Shown here: piece by piece, positions 35,062 through 46,489 of the stretch
Layout of the letters: every line of letters starts with the position of its first letter
Position numbering within the stretch: position 1 is the stretch's first letter
From: Chalciporus piperatus
Lineage: Eukaryota; Basidiomycota; Agaricomycetes; Boletales; Boletaceae
NCBI GenBank assembly: GCA_038093975.1
Contig: JBBPTG010000190.1
Location: 1 to 46,993 of the forward strand
Direction of reading: 5' to 3'
DNA length: 46,993 bases
Position numbers and translations under genes: made by a program
Notes under the pieces: generated by a model
Told to the model about the DNA's origin: nothing
Seen by the model: the letters and a program-made list of their open reading frames with translations, nothing else
The model's database searches: none

Positions 35062-36615
35062 TCATAATTTATAGACCGTGATGTCATCCTCCCTCACATA
35101 GCAAAACTCACCATGCCATGGATCAAATTCTATATGGTTCATCCAGGGGTTAGGCATGGACACATACCTCCTTGGCCCAAGATCAACCCGACAAACTGGT
35201 CCGTTCGCATCCACAGAAAACGCTTGAACGCCCCCCGACTCTTCGTCGACCCCGAAACAGCACACGCCACGCCCGAACCCATCCTCCGAACTTCCTACCT
35301 CGAATAAGTCCACGTGTACATCCTTGAAGGAGATCAGAGAGGTACACTGTGAGAGTGTGATTGTTCCAATTCCAGGAGAGTTTGAAGCCGTTAGAGTGAG
35401 GTCTATGGCACTGAACTCATGGTCGCCATATGTCGGGAATCGATGGATCACGGCTCGTATCTCTGTCGTCTGCACCCCTCCAACATTGGTGACTGGGTTC
35501 CCACGGAGGACCCACTGGGGTGATCCAACGAACTTGCATACTTTTCGTGTGTTATCTGTAACATCCCGTTGTCCTCGGCAGTAGCACCAGACTGCATTAA
35601 GAAAGGAAGGCCGAAGGCCTGCATGTGGTGGTCCGGATCTGTGGTGACGAAGGTGACGAGAATATGGGTGTTTGTTAAGAGGAAGGTCACGCCGCGGTGG
35701 TGCATTTCCTGTGCCTTTGATTCCAGTTTATTATAGCCAGACGGACGATGATGTACCAAACTTACCACACTAGACTTCAACGGTGGAAGCTGGTATATCT
35801 TCTCCGTTGTCACATCAAAATTTCCCGTCCGTCGGCACACGTTCACTATACATGCAGACGTATCCCGGACCAGCAGTGATAGAAAGGCACGTATCGTATC
35901 GTGGAAATGAAAGCGGAATGACGGCCTCTACCGATAGTGACGACCAACGGTCTTCAATAGGGTCCTATTGCGTTTCATGCTATCAGTCATTGGTTCAATA
36001 CAATTAAAACTTACAGTGGATATGTATCACTGAGAGCATTGAGAAGTATGTAGGTGATGGGATGACCCGCGAGAGTGACCGTGTCAGTATAGGTGTCGCG
36101 AACGTCATAGCCGCTACCTGGGTCGTCCATACAAAATAAGACATGGGTTTGGAGGTCGTCGGAGTTGAGGTTGCGATAGACTATGTCTAACCCGATTTTT
36201 GTGATAAACCATGATCCCCATTGCGTGGAATGCCACCGATTCACATATTCACCAAATCTGGGGGATGTACGAAGAGCATGCGGAGGGAAGTCGCGAGTAG
36301 ACCAAGGCTCCGGCTGTGTAGATTCGACTAAAGCACGCTCGAGGAAGTTCAATCCCTCTTTGTCACCGGGTCGTAGGTATGGTCCTGGAGGTCGGGGAAG
36401 TGCTGCACTTTTGTATGCGCGGATCCAAAACCACGGGCTGGTATGTCACTGAAGACAACATCTTCGAGACCGAGATGATCGACTCGATCCGATCGCATCA
36501 GCGGTAATCAACACTCAACCACGCTTACCTGTCGAAGACGGATAATGTCCAGCGGCGAGATAAAGGATACGATGCGAAGGAGAATGTCTTCTGGAAGATC
36601 TGTGAGTCCTGACAT
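35062..36615 (-). pseudogene. F-box protein pseudogene (left copy of the inverted pair)
   Basis: The minus strand starts with MSGLTDLPEDILLRIVSFI and SPLDIIRLRQ, an F-box, and is collinear with the gene at 42686 to its end (FDPWHGEFCYVREDDITVYK). Four kinds of damage are visible against that copy. The acceptor of intron 1 (CTCAGAG in the other copy) is now CTCG. One T is added in GTGGTTTTGG after the F-box. Ten bases are lost where the other copy has CCACTTTCGT. One base is lost near 35535 (CACGAAAAGTATGC against CACGAAGGGTTATGC). A further stretch of about 11 residues is missing where the other copy has LEHLAWYCMTAHDRY. It cannot make the full protein but keeps the original C-terminal end that the right copy lost. 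Confidence 0.85.
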
Positions 36616-38690
36616 CCTGGAAGTTCAGTGGGAGAGTGGAAAAACTCGGACCGTAACAGTGTCGGAAACGCGTTAAAACCTCTCGGGATATCGGTCCGAT
36701 AACGCCGACTCAGTCGACATACGCGAAACACCAGGAAACACCATTGATCTGTGAGTCCTGCCATCCTGAAAGTTCAGCGCTAACCCCCCAGTCTTCCGAG
36801 TCCTGACCTTTGCTATGTTACTAACTTGACTAGAAGTTGTTACCGAACTCGCGAGCTTCCAAATGGATTAAATAATATCTTTGTTCGTCGTTATGTGACT
36901 CAGACTGCAGAGAGAGAAGCTAAGCAAGTGTGGGCGGAGGCGCGAAGCGCCTCCCGGCCGCGATCTGTGAGAACCTGTGGGGCCCGAGTGTCAGCTGCGT
37001 GGGCGGGCTGGGAAAGGCCTCGCACGCAGTCGGTCGTGGGCGGACAGTTCAGGAGAACGCGACAGCGAGGGTCACGCGAGGCGATTCTAAAGGGTCACTA
37101 GGGGGCTCGAAAGAATCGAAGGGTGTGGCGGGTGGGCGAAAAGAAAGGAAGGGGTCGGGGCGCGGCCGATAGCCTAAAGGCTGACTGGTGAGAGAACGGA
37201 AGAGAGAGAGCTAACGAGACACAGCCACTCGAGCAAAGACCAAATTCTATTCCTACTCGCGAGCTCGTACTACTAGAATGACCATGTGTCTGGTGAGTGC
37301 CGGGTGCAGTTTTAACCATCGACACAACTTCGCTACAACAAACCTCACACTCTCCATACCTGCGGGCCCAAGTCTACATATCTGTTATTCTTGTTTTCTT
37401 ATTATGTGAGTTTGGGCAGAATTGGAAAGTTTCTGTGCTGACATCGCCGTTTCGAAGAATGTTTCTTCTCGCCGGTTACCACATGACGGCGGCCGATGCT
37501 AAAAATCGAAAGCGACAAGCCTCTAGAGGTCTCTCGACAGATTCAACATCATAACAACACGGGAGGTGGAAGCGACATGAGGTGCCGTCCAGAGCTCGTC
37601 GGCGGAAAGTTTGCATGCTTCTTCGTCTTATACGAACGTGATGACCATCAATCGACACCGCTCCGCCAAATTCGCGAAAGCTCCTTTGCATTGAAGGTCA
37701 AGTCGATGATGTTCCAAAACTACCCCGACATCATGGAGAGGGTGCAGTGGGCGACTGTAGCAGCTCCTGGCAGTCTCGGTCAGTCTCTGCCTTAGCAAAA
37801 ACTTATGGCCTGGGGGTGTCGAATTGACTCTGAGCCTGAGCAGATGAAATCATTGAAGGAGGCTCGTGCTGAAGCGAAAGTTCCCTCAGCGACAGAGAGC
37901 CAACCGATGTAGTTCATGTCCACTGATGTCCACTATGATTCTCTGTTGAACGAGCCCAGGATGCTGCTCGACGAATCTCTCCACCCAGTTGTGAATCTGA
38001 CCAACCGGCCTGAATCGCTCCTCATGGCGACCACTTTGGGGCCTGTCTTCACCAATACATGGTTTGCAATGAAACGGCGTTCATCTTACGTGCGTTTGGG
38101 CCGATGTCGATGAGGTGTTGATGAACCCGAACGACGAAAAGCCTGTGAGGGGAAGGATTCGATACTTCGCATGGGGCCCGAATCACTCGGAGCACAGAAA
38201 TAATCACAGGATTCGTCGATTTGTGTCACTCGAATCCCGTCGTACGGATGGCGAAGAGCGAATATGTGGCCCGCATGGCAGCGCAGAAGTGCAAGCGAGC
38301 GTCCGAAAGGACCTCGCGTGCCCGCACTCCTGTGGCCCGTCCCCCCCTTTTCTTTCTTCCTCCCTTTTCTTCGAGCAGGGAGCCTCCCCCCTCTCCATTC
38401 GTGGCACCCCACCGTGCAACCAATCTATCCTGGGTCATGCCCTCGTATCGCCGTAGCCGCCTCTGCGAGCCTGGCCAACTCCCTCGATAGGGCTTAAGAT
38501 CGGCAACTGAACCCTAAACGGACTCGGATAAGCAGCGGTCGTGGTAGCCCCCTGATGGGAGCTTTTGCAGGCTCGAAACCGCTACCCACCGCTCCCTTAC
38601 CTCAAAAAGGGGTGTCCCGACAGACGAGCAAGCAGGCATGACCGTCCCTTGTCGCACACAGACATAGGACTGTGGTCTTCGGTCGCTGTC
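36616..38690. other. Gene-poor stretch inside the inverted duplication
   Basis: The first 150 nt match, inverted, the region upstream of the right F-box copy (42540-42685) and include an extra decayed copy of the F-box start (ATGGCAGGACTCACAGATC). 36930-37200 is G/purine-rich with no coding sign. At 37496-37795 (+) a 99-codon frame (MRCRPELVGGKFACFFVLYE) and at 37916-38113 (+) a 65-codon frame could be remains of an unknown gene; I cannot assign them. A pyrimidine tract lies at about 38340-38375. Confidence 0.5.
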
Positions 38691-38984
38691 GAAGTCCTCA
38701 ATTCGTGTCAACATTTCCCGAGTGACGGGAAGCTGCTAGTTTGACGTACTGTATGGCTTGCAGCAAAGCTGATTTTTGAAACCCACAAACAGCACTCAGT
38801 ATCAGTACAGAGAAAGAATGACATGGAGTGAGCCTAGAATCATAGGTGCGTCGCTAGAAAAAAACGACACCTTCTAGTAGAAAAGGGGAATAAACATGCC
38901 GCTCTAAGGGAACTAATGTGTAAGACGACCAGGGTTGCGAAAGATACTGTACCGTGCGTATTGGCACAGCAAAAAAGAAGTCGC
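38691..38984. repeat. Direct duplication, copy A (diverged)
   Basis: Collinear with 41175-41489: both begin GAAGTCCTCA and share AATAAACATGCC, AAGGGAACT and TTGGCACAGCAAAAAAGA in the same order, with many small changes. On the minus strand the end of it reads FFFAVPIRTV, a remnant of the C-terminus (IFFAVPMRTV) of the gene at 41410-42271. Confidence 0.8.
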
Positions 38985-39425
38985 CGTGGTAATGTGTGAC
39001 GGTGTACTCACACCTGTTTGGCATCCGTGGGTTATTGTAGGCGTTGTGGTAGCGCAATGGTAAGTAGCGCGATCTGAAGGAAAATATGATACGGGTATGA
39101 CATGCGCCACTGTCTCCGATGATCCGACTCGTATAATTAGACTCGAAATGAGACGGTAGACCCAGCGAAGCGAATAGTGGTAGCCATCAGCTATAGGATC
39201 AACGAGGATCAGCTGGAACTACTTGCTACGGTTGCTACAACTTCCAGTACCAGTGGGAGAGTGCGCGCGGGGGTAGAAGGTTAATGTGAGAACGACTCGG
39301 ATTCATATTTCCCACTAGACCCAACCTATCTTTTTTTTTCTCGCGGATTACCTCCGCATTCTCGGCGCATTCTCGCATCCTGACCCACTTCTCCAGCCCG
39401 GGGCAACCTCCGGGCAACCTCCTCC

Positions 39426-40744
39426 ATGTCTTCCTCGGACGCACCCATAGGATTCACTAAAGCCCAACTCGACGCCGAACAAGCATGGCTCGCAGGCGCT
39501 ATCATCACAGGCGCAGGCTATGGTGTCGTCGCAACCCTCACATGGCTCTGTCTTCGAGCTCTCTGGTTCAGAAGACAGTCAGGAAGATCAGCCAGTCATC
39601 GACGTAACCTGTGTTTCCTTGTCTATGCTCTCGTCTTGTTCGTCTGTGGAACACTGTTTGTGGCGTCGAATTCGCAGTTTACGCAGTTGGCGTTCATTAA
39701 CCATCGCGATTATCCTGGAGGACCAAGTGCGTATGAGGAACAAATGTTTTCGATTGGGGTGGACGAGATCGGGAACGTGTCTTATGTGCTTGCGAACTGG
39801 TTGACTGATTCGCTTTTGGTGCGCTCGTTCTCACGTCGGTGGTCGTAGCTCGCTGATGGTCGGGTCACTCGTAGGTATGGCGGTGTGTGATCATATACAG
39901 AGACTTTGGCGTCTGTTGGCGGTTCGTCTTTCTCGTGACTGGTCTCATGCAACTCGCTTCCTACGGTCAGTCCTCGCTTCCCCTCCCCCTTACTCACTCT
40001 CACGTTCATTCACCAGTCATCGGCACTTTCTTCCTGATCCAAATCTCCTCCCCCGCATCCTCCCCCTACTTCAACGCTGGCCACCCAATCAATTGGACCT
40101 TCCCCTACTTCTGTGTCTCACTCGGAATCAACATCGCCGTCGCCCTCCTCATCTCCGTTCGTCTCCTCCTCTACCGACGACACATGGATCAACTGCTCGG
40201 ACCGGGACATGCATCCGGGTGTACCACCGTCGTGGCAATGCTCGTCGAATCGGCCGCGTTGTACGCGTCATTTTCGTTGTTGTTCTTGGTGCCTTATGCG
40301 GCGGGAAGCGCGGTTTCCTCTACGTTCTTGCAGGCACTGGGAGAGGCGCAGGTGAGTCTCCCTATTTATCTCGGCGCACAATTGACCGACTCACGCCCAC
40401 TCCCAAACCCTCTCGTACAGCTTATCGCACCCCTGCTCATTATCTACCGCGAAGCCCAAGGAAAAGGCTGGATGAGCAGCGGGTCCTCCGTTGTCTCCAC
40501 CGTGATCGACCGCGACCGAGATCGAGACATCCGAATCGGCGTCGGGTTCTCTGATATCGAATTCGCCTCTGATATGACTCGTGCCGGTGGTACGAATTCT
40601 GTGTTGTATGCGCGCCCGTTGGAGACCAAGACAGAGACGAGTCCCGGGTTAGGCGTGCACGAGGGTGGTGGGGACAGTCGAATAAGGGTGGAGATCGAGG
40701 AGGTGAGGAGGGAAGAAGAGGAAGTTGAGCTTCGGGAGCTCTAA
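39426..40744 (+). CDS. Integral membrane protein, probably seven helices, function unknown
   Basis: Four exons (39426-39818, 39875-39965, 40017-40351, 40421-40744) give 380 residues. Hydrophobic helices are visible at about residues 23-45 (LAGAIITGAGYGVVATLTWL), 60-80 (LCFLVYALVLFVCGTLFVAS), 110-130, 145-165 (FVFLVTGLMQLAS), 200-220 (CVSLGINIAVALLISVRLLL), 235-265 (MLVESAALYASFSLLFLVPY) and 275-290. The C-terminal 90 residues are hydrophilic and end in an acidic Glu/Arg run (RREEEEVELREL). This layout is common among agaricomycete hypothetical membrane proteins; I know no assigned function. It sits between the arms of the inverted F-box duplication. Confidence 0.8.
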
Positions 40745-41174
40745 AAGTCGGGCACTCGTGCTCGTGCTCTGGAAGACGGACCAAAATGCAGCAACGCAAG
40801 GCATCTTGTATCAATACCCACCGACTTATTTATCAACCTCAGCGCGCATCGCTCTCGCTCTCGCCATCGTTCTGTCCCACTGTCACATAGAAGATACAGA
40901 CATACCACGGATATTGGAACTTGGAGCTCGCATTTCGTGTTCTCGTTATTCCATGTACTCTACGGATACCTATGTACAACTGGGAGTGTATGAGCACAGT
41001 TCAAGGTTTGGATTTGCCCAAGGTCTAGTGAAACGTACAGGCCACTTTTGGTCTTGGTGGAAGCTATCTTGCCTAGTGAAGGGTGAATATGTCTGCCTAT
41101 GATAACAAGGATTCGTCGAGCTGGCAATTTCCCACCAAATGATGTCACCGCTGGCAAAGAAGGCCACGCAATTC
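40745..41174. other. Intergenic, nothing recognised
   Basis: 3' flank of the membrane-protein gene running into the direct duplication. Short frames only. Confidence 0.5.
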
Positions 41175-41489
41175 GAAGTCCTCAAGTTGTGTCAATATCT
41201 CCCATTGCTTTGACAAGGTTCGAGTGATGGGAAGCTACTAGTTTGACCTGTGGCTTTGAAATTCACAAATATTGGGACAGAGAAAGGATGACATGGGGTA
41301 GAGATATCCAGTGACCAACGAGAAGAATCATCGGTGCATCGCTAGAAAGAACGACTTATCACTACACCGTCTAGGATAAAGGCGAATAAACATGCCATTC
41401 CAAGGGAACTCATGTGTAACCTGGACGGAAGGGGGTTGCGAAAAGTACTGTGCCTACCGTTCGCATTGGCACAGCAAAAAAGATGTCGG
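41175..41489. repeat. Direct duplication, copy B
   Basis: Counterpart of 38691-38984. It covers the 3' flank and the last 25 or so codons of the gene at 41410-42271, so this is the parental copy. Confidence 0.8.
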
Positions 41490-42271
41490 GCGTCCGTGGA
41501 GGCACCTCACGAACAAGACGCCACTGGGAACCTTGAGGAACACAGAACTGCTCCTCTCCGGAACCAACGTTCGCTGATTGTCCTCCGAACGAACGTTCCC
41601 ATGAAACGAGGGGACCCACGGGCATCATTCCAGGAGCCTGTACAGGATGAATCTTCCAACCGTGGGGAGAGTTGACAGCCTTCTGATGGTCGAGGTCGAA
41701 AAAATCTATCATGTATTGTCCCCAGCTCTCCATGCCACTATCCCAGATGCGGATGGCAATCCTTGCGCCGGGTATCAGAAAAACCTGAAAGTTGTTGTCC
41801 TGCGGTTTCCGCTGGATAATACAGTGACGCCTAAGTAAGTCGCGCGACCGGAAGGGGCAATAGAAAGGCATACATACCCCCACTATTTGGATGCCCGCGC
41901 TCCCGCCCCATTGGTGCATATTTTCGTTGGCGCGCTTATCGTGATCCCTGATTGCCTGGGGAATATCTTTTCGAGCAACACCGTGTGCAAGGAAACGCTC
42001 GGCGAGCTCTTCATCGGTGGTCGGATGGAAATCGGCAACAGGACCGTCCAGGGACATTATGAACGCTTCGAAGTCATTTCTGGGTTGAACTCCGGGTCTT
42101 GCATTGGGTCTTGCAGAGACGGAGCTCTCGCCAGCGGATGTGGTGGAAGAGGTTGTATATTGGGTTGGATGGAGTGGAGAACCAGCGGGCGGGGGTGTCC
42201 ACTGCGTGATTATCAATTACAACAGCAGGACTGACACTTGGCAGCAGGGCACATACGGGGTGTCGAGACAT
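41410..42271 (-). CDS. Conserved-looking protein of unknown function
   Basis: A 5-codon first exon (42257-42271, MSRHP), a GT-AG intron, and exon 41410-42201 give 268 residues. The first 60 residues are Ser/Thr/Pro-rich. The rest is compact: FEAFIMSLDGPVADFHPTTD, ELAERFLAHGVARKDIPQAI, CIIQRKPQDNNFQVFLIPGA, RIAIRIWDSGMESWGQYMID and FFDLDHQKAVNSPHGWKIHP. I do not recognise the fold. A 47-nt GT-AG stretch near 41835-41880 resembles an intron, but removing it breaks the downstream frame, so I kept it as coding. A decayed copy of the C-terminus lies at about 38890-38984. Confidence 0.6.
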
Positions 42272-42685
42272 CAGGATGGTTGATGTTGATGGAAGCTAGT
42301 ACCAGTAGTAGCTCTCCAGGCCTCTCCCCAGTCGCTCACCTTTAGTACGTCGCAAAACACGTTACGTATGACTACGCGAACGGAGCCGACGAAGGTTGAC
42401 TCTGGTTGACTAGTCTGATCGGACTTGCCAACTGAGACGAACTTGTTGCCTGTGCACGGAGTTGGTCGTTTGACCGGTTTGAGGTGTTTGCCGACCTGCG
42501 GGAGCGTTTCGGTGAGTCATCGTTCGAGTTTTCTATTCTGCCACTGAGTACTTCCAGGATTTGAGGACGCACAAATCAATGGCGTTCCGCGTACCCAATA
42601 ACTTTATGTTAAGTGCCAGTCGACGCTATCGGACCGATATCCTGAGAGGTTCCGGTTTCCAACACCCTACCACTGAACGTCCAGG
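42272..42685. promoter_or_regulatory. Divergent intergenic region between the unknown gene and the F-box gene
   Basis: 414 nt between two start codons facing apart. The right 140 nt match, inverted, the region upstream of the left F-box copy, including a decayed F-box start near 42557 (GGATTTGAGGACGCACAAATC). Confidence 0.5.
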
Positions 42686-44226
42686 ATGTCAGGACTCACA
42701 GATCTTCCAGAAGACATTCTCCTTCGCATCCTATCCTTTCTCTCACCACTGGACATTATCCGTCTTCGACAGGTAAGCGTGGTTGAGTGTTGATTACCGC
42801 TGATGCGATCGGATCAACTCGATCATCTCAGAGGTCTCTAAGACATTGCATTCACTGACATGCCACCCCGTGGTTTGGATCCGTGCATACAAAAGTGCGG
42901 CGCTTCCCCGACCTCCAGGACCATACCTACGACCCGGCGACAAAGAGGGATTGAACTTCCTCGAGCGTACTTTAGTCCAATCTACAAAGCTGGAACCTTG
43001 GACTGCTCGCGACTTCAATCTGCATGCTCGTCGATCCCCCAGAGATGACAATTATGATGAGTGCCATATATCGACATGGGGATCATGGTTTATCACACAA
43101 ATCGGTGTGTCCGTAGTCTACCGCAACCTTAACTCCGACGACCCGCGAACCCATGTCTTGTTTCGGTTGGACGAGTCCGCCCTCAGCATCTGGATCGCCG
43201 TGTATGCTGACACGATCACTCTCGCGGGTCATCCCATCACGTACGTGCTTCTCAAGGCTAAGAGAAGTACTTATCCATTGTAAGTTTTAATTGCATTGAA
43301 CCGATGATTGATACCATGAAACACGACCTAGGACGCTATTGAAGATCGTTGGCCACTTTCGTTCGTCACTATCGGTAGAGGCTGCCATTCCGCTTTCATT
43401 TCCACGATGCGATGAAGTCATTGAGATGACTGCCAGTCCACGATATGTCTGCATGTATGAAGAGTGTATGCCGCTGAAGGACAGGGAATTTATATTCGCG
43501 CTGTTTGATGTGACAACGGAGAAGATATACCATCTTCCACCGTTCAAGTCTAGCGTGGTAAGTTTGGTACATCATTATCCGTCTGGCTATACTAGATTGG
43601 AATCAAAGCCACCGGAAATACTTGAGCATTTGGCGTGGTATTGCATGACTGCTCACGACCGCTACGTGACCTTCCTCTTAACAAACACTCATATTCTTGT
43701 CACCTTCCCCGACGTGGCTCCGGCCCTCCATATACAGGCATTCCGTCTTCCTTCCTTAGTGGAGTCTGGTGCTACTGTCGAGGATGACGGGATGTTACGG
43801 ATGACTCACGAAGGGTTATGCAAGATCATTGGATCACCCCAGTGGGTCCTCCGTGGGAATACGGTCACGAATGTTGGGGGGGTGCAGACGACAGAGATAC
43901 GAGCCGTGACCCATCACTTGACTGAGACATATGATGGAGAGGAGTACAGCGCCATAGACCTCACTCTAACGGCTTCAAGTTCTCCCGGAATTGGAACAAT
44001 CACACTCTCACAATGTACCTCTCTGATCTCTTTCAAGGGTGAAGAGGTGAGGTTGTTCGAGATAGGAAGCTCGGAGGATGGGTTCGGACGTGGCGTGTGC
44101 TGCTTCAGGTCGAATGACGGAAAGTCGGGTGGTGTTCAAACGTTTTATGTGGATGCGAGCGGACCGGTTTGTCGGGTTGATGTTGGGCCAAGGAGGTATG
44201 TGTCCGTGCCTAACGCCTGGGTATAA
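42686..44226 (+). CDS. F-box protein, right copy, shortened at the C-terminus
   Basis: Exons 42686-42772, 42834-43279 and 43332-44226 are in phase and give 475 residues, or 458 if the in-frame 51-nt GT-AG stretch at 43558-43608 is spliced out, which I favour because it has good borders (GTAAGT, CAAAG). The N-terminus MSGLTDLPEDILLRILSFLS with PLDIIRLRQVSKTLHSLTCH is an F-box, the Skp1-binding part of SCF ubiquitin ligases. The rest (WGSWFITQIGVSVVYRNLNS, GRGVCCFRSNDGKSGGVQ) probably forms a beta-propeller-like substrate part, as in other basidiomycete F-box proteins. It stops at TAA 44224 in NAWV; the left copy continues for about 22 residues, and sequence coding for FDPWHGEVCYVDKDDITLYK survives here to 44292 beyond the stop. 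Target unknown. Confidence 0.8.
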
Positions 44227-44292
44227 TTTGATCCATGGCATGGCGAGGTTTGCTACGTGGACAAGGATGACATCACGCTTTATAAATTATGA
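44227..44292 (+). other. Former C-terminal coding end of the F-box gene, now beyond the stop
   Basis: Still open in the same frame and matching the left copy's FDPWHGEFCYV. Where the left copy has about nine more bases (coding MNHIE), this copy reads GTATAA, which makes the stop. Confidence 0.8.
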
Positions 44293-44937
44293 TTTGATAG
44301 TCAATACATCCACACTGTGCGTCGTACTTATATGACTGCATAGGCTCGCAATCACTGTAGTTGCAAGGCGGCGAGACAGTTTCCATGAAGTTGTGGGCTC
44401 GACGAAGGGTCTCGTGTGGCGCTGTGTCGGTGACCGACCTTCGTATATCTCTTACTACACAGCGAACCACGACACCACGAAATCACCCATATCACCTATC
44501 ATGCGCGAGATTCGACTGGGAGGCTTTTGGGGGCCTTGTACAAAAGACAATGCATAACTCACATGATGAGCAGTAATGTTTTGAACCCGGAAGGACTGTG
44601 GGGACAGAACTGGAGAAGCATCATCAGAAACGACCAAGTCAGGAGGCACCAAGGCATGAGATGCAGAGCCGCGACCTTCGGTCCAAGTCTTAGCGTCGCA
44701 TTGGTCCTGCCAACCTGTCTGACTCACTGAGGTGCTGTTCGGGTACGTAGTAACCAAACCACACTTTGCGATTATGTGGCTAGATTTTCCAACCTGTGAA
44801 GATGGGAAGGTAAGTTGGACGGAAAGACCACCGTAGTACCTTAGAGACGACATATGCCTGAATTAATACATCGGCACAGGAGTTTAATTGCTTACTAATC
44901 ACTCTATCCGAAAATTCGATCACTTCTCTATCTCGGC
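44293..44937. other. Intergenic, arm edge of the inverted duplication and YTM1 upstream region
   Basis: About 60 nt after 44292 match, inverted, 35000-35061. The rest shows no gene; frames on both strands overlap and are unlike known proteins. Confidence 0.5.
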
Positions 44938-44962
44938 CTCCTCCTCCTCCTCCTCCTCCTCC
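44938..44962 (+). repeat. (CTC)8 microsatellite in the YTM1 leader
   Basis: Eight CTC units ending six bases before the ATG at 44968. It is a pyrimidine tract in the presumed 5' leader or promoter and probably length-variable. Confidence 0.85.
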
Positions 44963-44967
44963 CCGCC

Positions 44968-46489
44968 ATGTCCATGATGTCGACACCGGTGGTATTCACC
45001 ACCAAATCTCCATACACCCTTCCCTCCCAAAAATTTATGATCCCACTCGACTGGAAACGTTACCAACTCTCTCAACTCATCAACAAGGCACTCTCACTTG
45101 CCAAACCCATCCCCTTCGATTTTTTAGCACATGGGGAGATTTTACGAGCTAGTCTTGGGGAGTGGAGAGACGGGAAGGGGATCGGTGAGGTGAATATCGC
45201 GCTACATGGCATGTATCTACATGACGGTGATGGAACTGACGTGAGACGTAGGAAGATACGCTCGAGATAGAGTATTTCGAGTCCGTTTTGCCACCACAGC
45301 GGATGTCGACGCTCCCACATGAGGATTGGGTATCCTCCATCTCGTGTCGGGTGGCTCAGTACGTCCTCTCTTTGTCTCTCCTCTTTTCCACCCTGAACGC
45401 GCTGCGTATAGACATTTTTTGACAGCCTCATACGACGGACACGTTCGGCTGTTCGACTACTCACAACGCACAGTGCGCGATGTACTCGTCCATCAGGCAC
45501 CGATCACCTCCATCTGCGTCGTCCCCTCTCCCTCCCCCGCGAGCGGTGGGGCAGAGACGATTACCGTCGCGAGTGCTTCACACGACCTAACTGCATCCCT
45601 CACCCGCATATCCCTCTCTTCCGACTCTGAGTCCGACATCCCGCCGCACCACACCTACGCCTCTCTCCACCTCCACACAGCCCCCCTCTCATCCATCGCC
45701 TCTGATACCACCGGTTCTTCCCTCCTAACAGCCTCATGGGACCACCTCGTCGCTTTCTGGGATACCAACGTCCCCGCCGAAGACGAAGTCGCTCCCATCA
45801 CCTCCACCGACCGTAAAAAACGCAGAAAGCTGGGAGATGGAGACAACCCGCGAAGAAAAGCACCCACTGTGGTTCTCAAATCCCACACAGCTCGTGTATC
45901 GAAAGCCATATTCGCACATGGATCGAATTCAAAGGCGTATAGCTGTGGGTTCGATTCGACAGTGCGAACGTGGGACGTCGAGTCGGGCGTGTGTCTCGAT
46001 ACGATCGTGAGTGACATCACGTTAGGGTTAGCTGAAATTGAACCGGCGCGACAGACTGTCCCTGAACGACCGATGCTCGACTTGGCCTTGCTTGATACAT
46101 CCACTCTGCTGACAACCTCGACAGATCGCTCGGTATCTATATTTGACCTACGAGGACCGTCGCTCTCGAGTACGGCAGGGACACTCGTGCACCCCGCAAC
46201 ACCTTCATGTCTCGTCTGCCCCTGCCCCTCCCCTACTTCTACTTCCGCTACTTCCGGGGCCCAGCAAGTCCTTACAGGCGCATACGACGGTATCGCTCGT
46301 CTCTGGGATCTGCGGAGTACGAAGAGCGCCGTTGCCAGCGTTCGTGCGTGGGACACCACTGCCAACTCTGGCGCGAATGCAAAAAAGATACTCGCCGTAG
46401 ACTGGGTAGGCGAGGTCGTCGGTATCGGTGGGGAGGGTGGTGTCGAGGTGTGGCGTATCGGGCAGGGGGAGAGGATGTTCAACAAGTGA
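44968..46489 (+). CDS. YTM1: Ribosome biogenesis WD-repeat protein Ytm1 (WDR12)
   Basis: Three exons (44968-45189, 45252-45358, 45412-46489) give 468 residues. The NLE domain is at the N-terminus: VVFTTKSPYTLP, MIPLDWKRYQLSQLINKAL, FDFLAHGEILRASLGEW and IEYFESVLPPQ. A seven-bladed WD40 propeller follows, with blades ending FLTASYDGHVRLFDY, LLTASWDHLVAFWDT, AYSCGFDSTVRTWDV, LLTTSTDRSVSIFDL and VLTGAYDGIARLWDL. Ytm1 binds Erb1 and Nop7 (PeBoW complex) in the nucleolus, and the AAA ATPase Rea1 pulls it off pre-60S particles through the NLE domain's acidic metal-site residue. A basic insertion (DRKKRRKLGDGDNPRRK) between blades may be a nuclear signal. The start follows a (CTC)8 tract directly; a second ATG three codons on is possible. 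Confidence 0.95.

Noticed and set aside
37496..38113. A gene of two or more exons
   Set aside because: Two frames look mildly protein-like but I could not join them with splice signals or recognise a family, so they are described only as unassigned.
39043..39110. tRNA-like stretch (TGGTAGCGCAATGGTA ... TCTGAAG)
   Set aside because: An A-box-like word and a D-arm-like palindrome exist, but no B box or T arm follows at a usable distance.
45655..46485. 276-codon minus-strand frame
   Set aside because: It is the antisense shadow of the YTM1 propeller exon.
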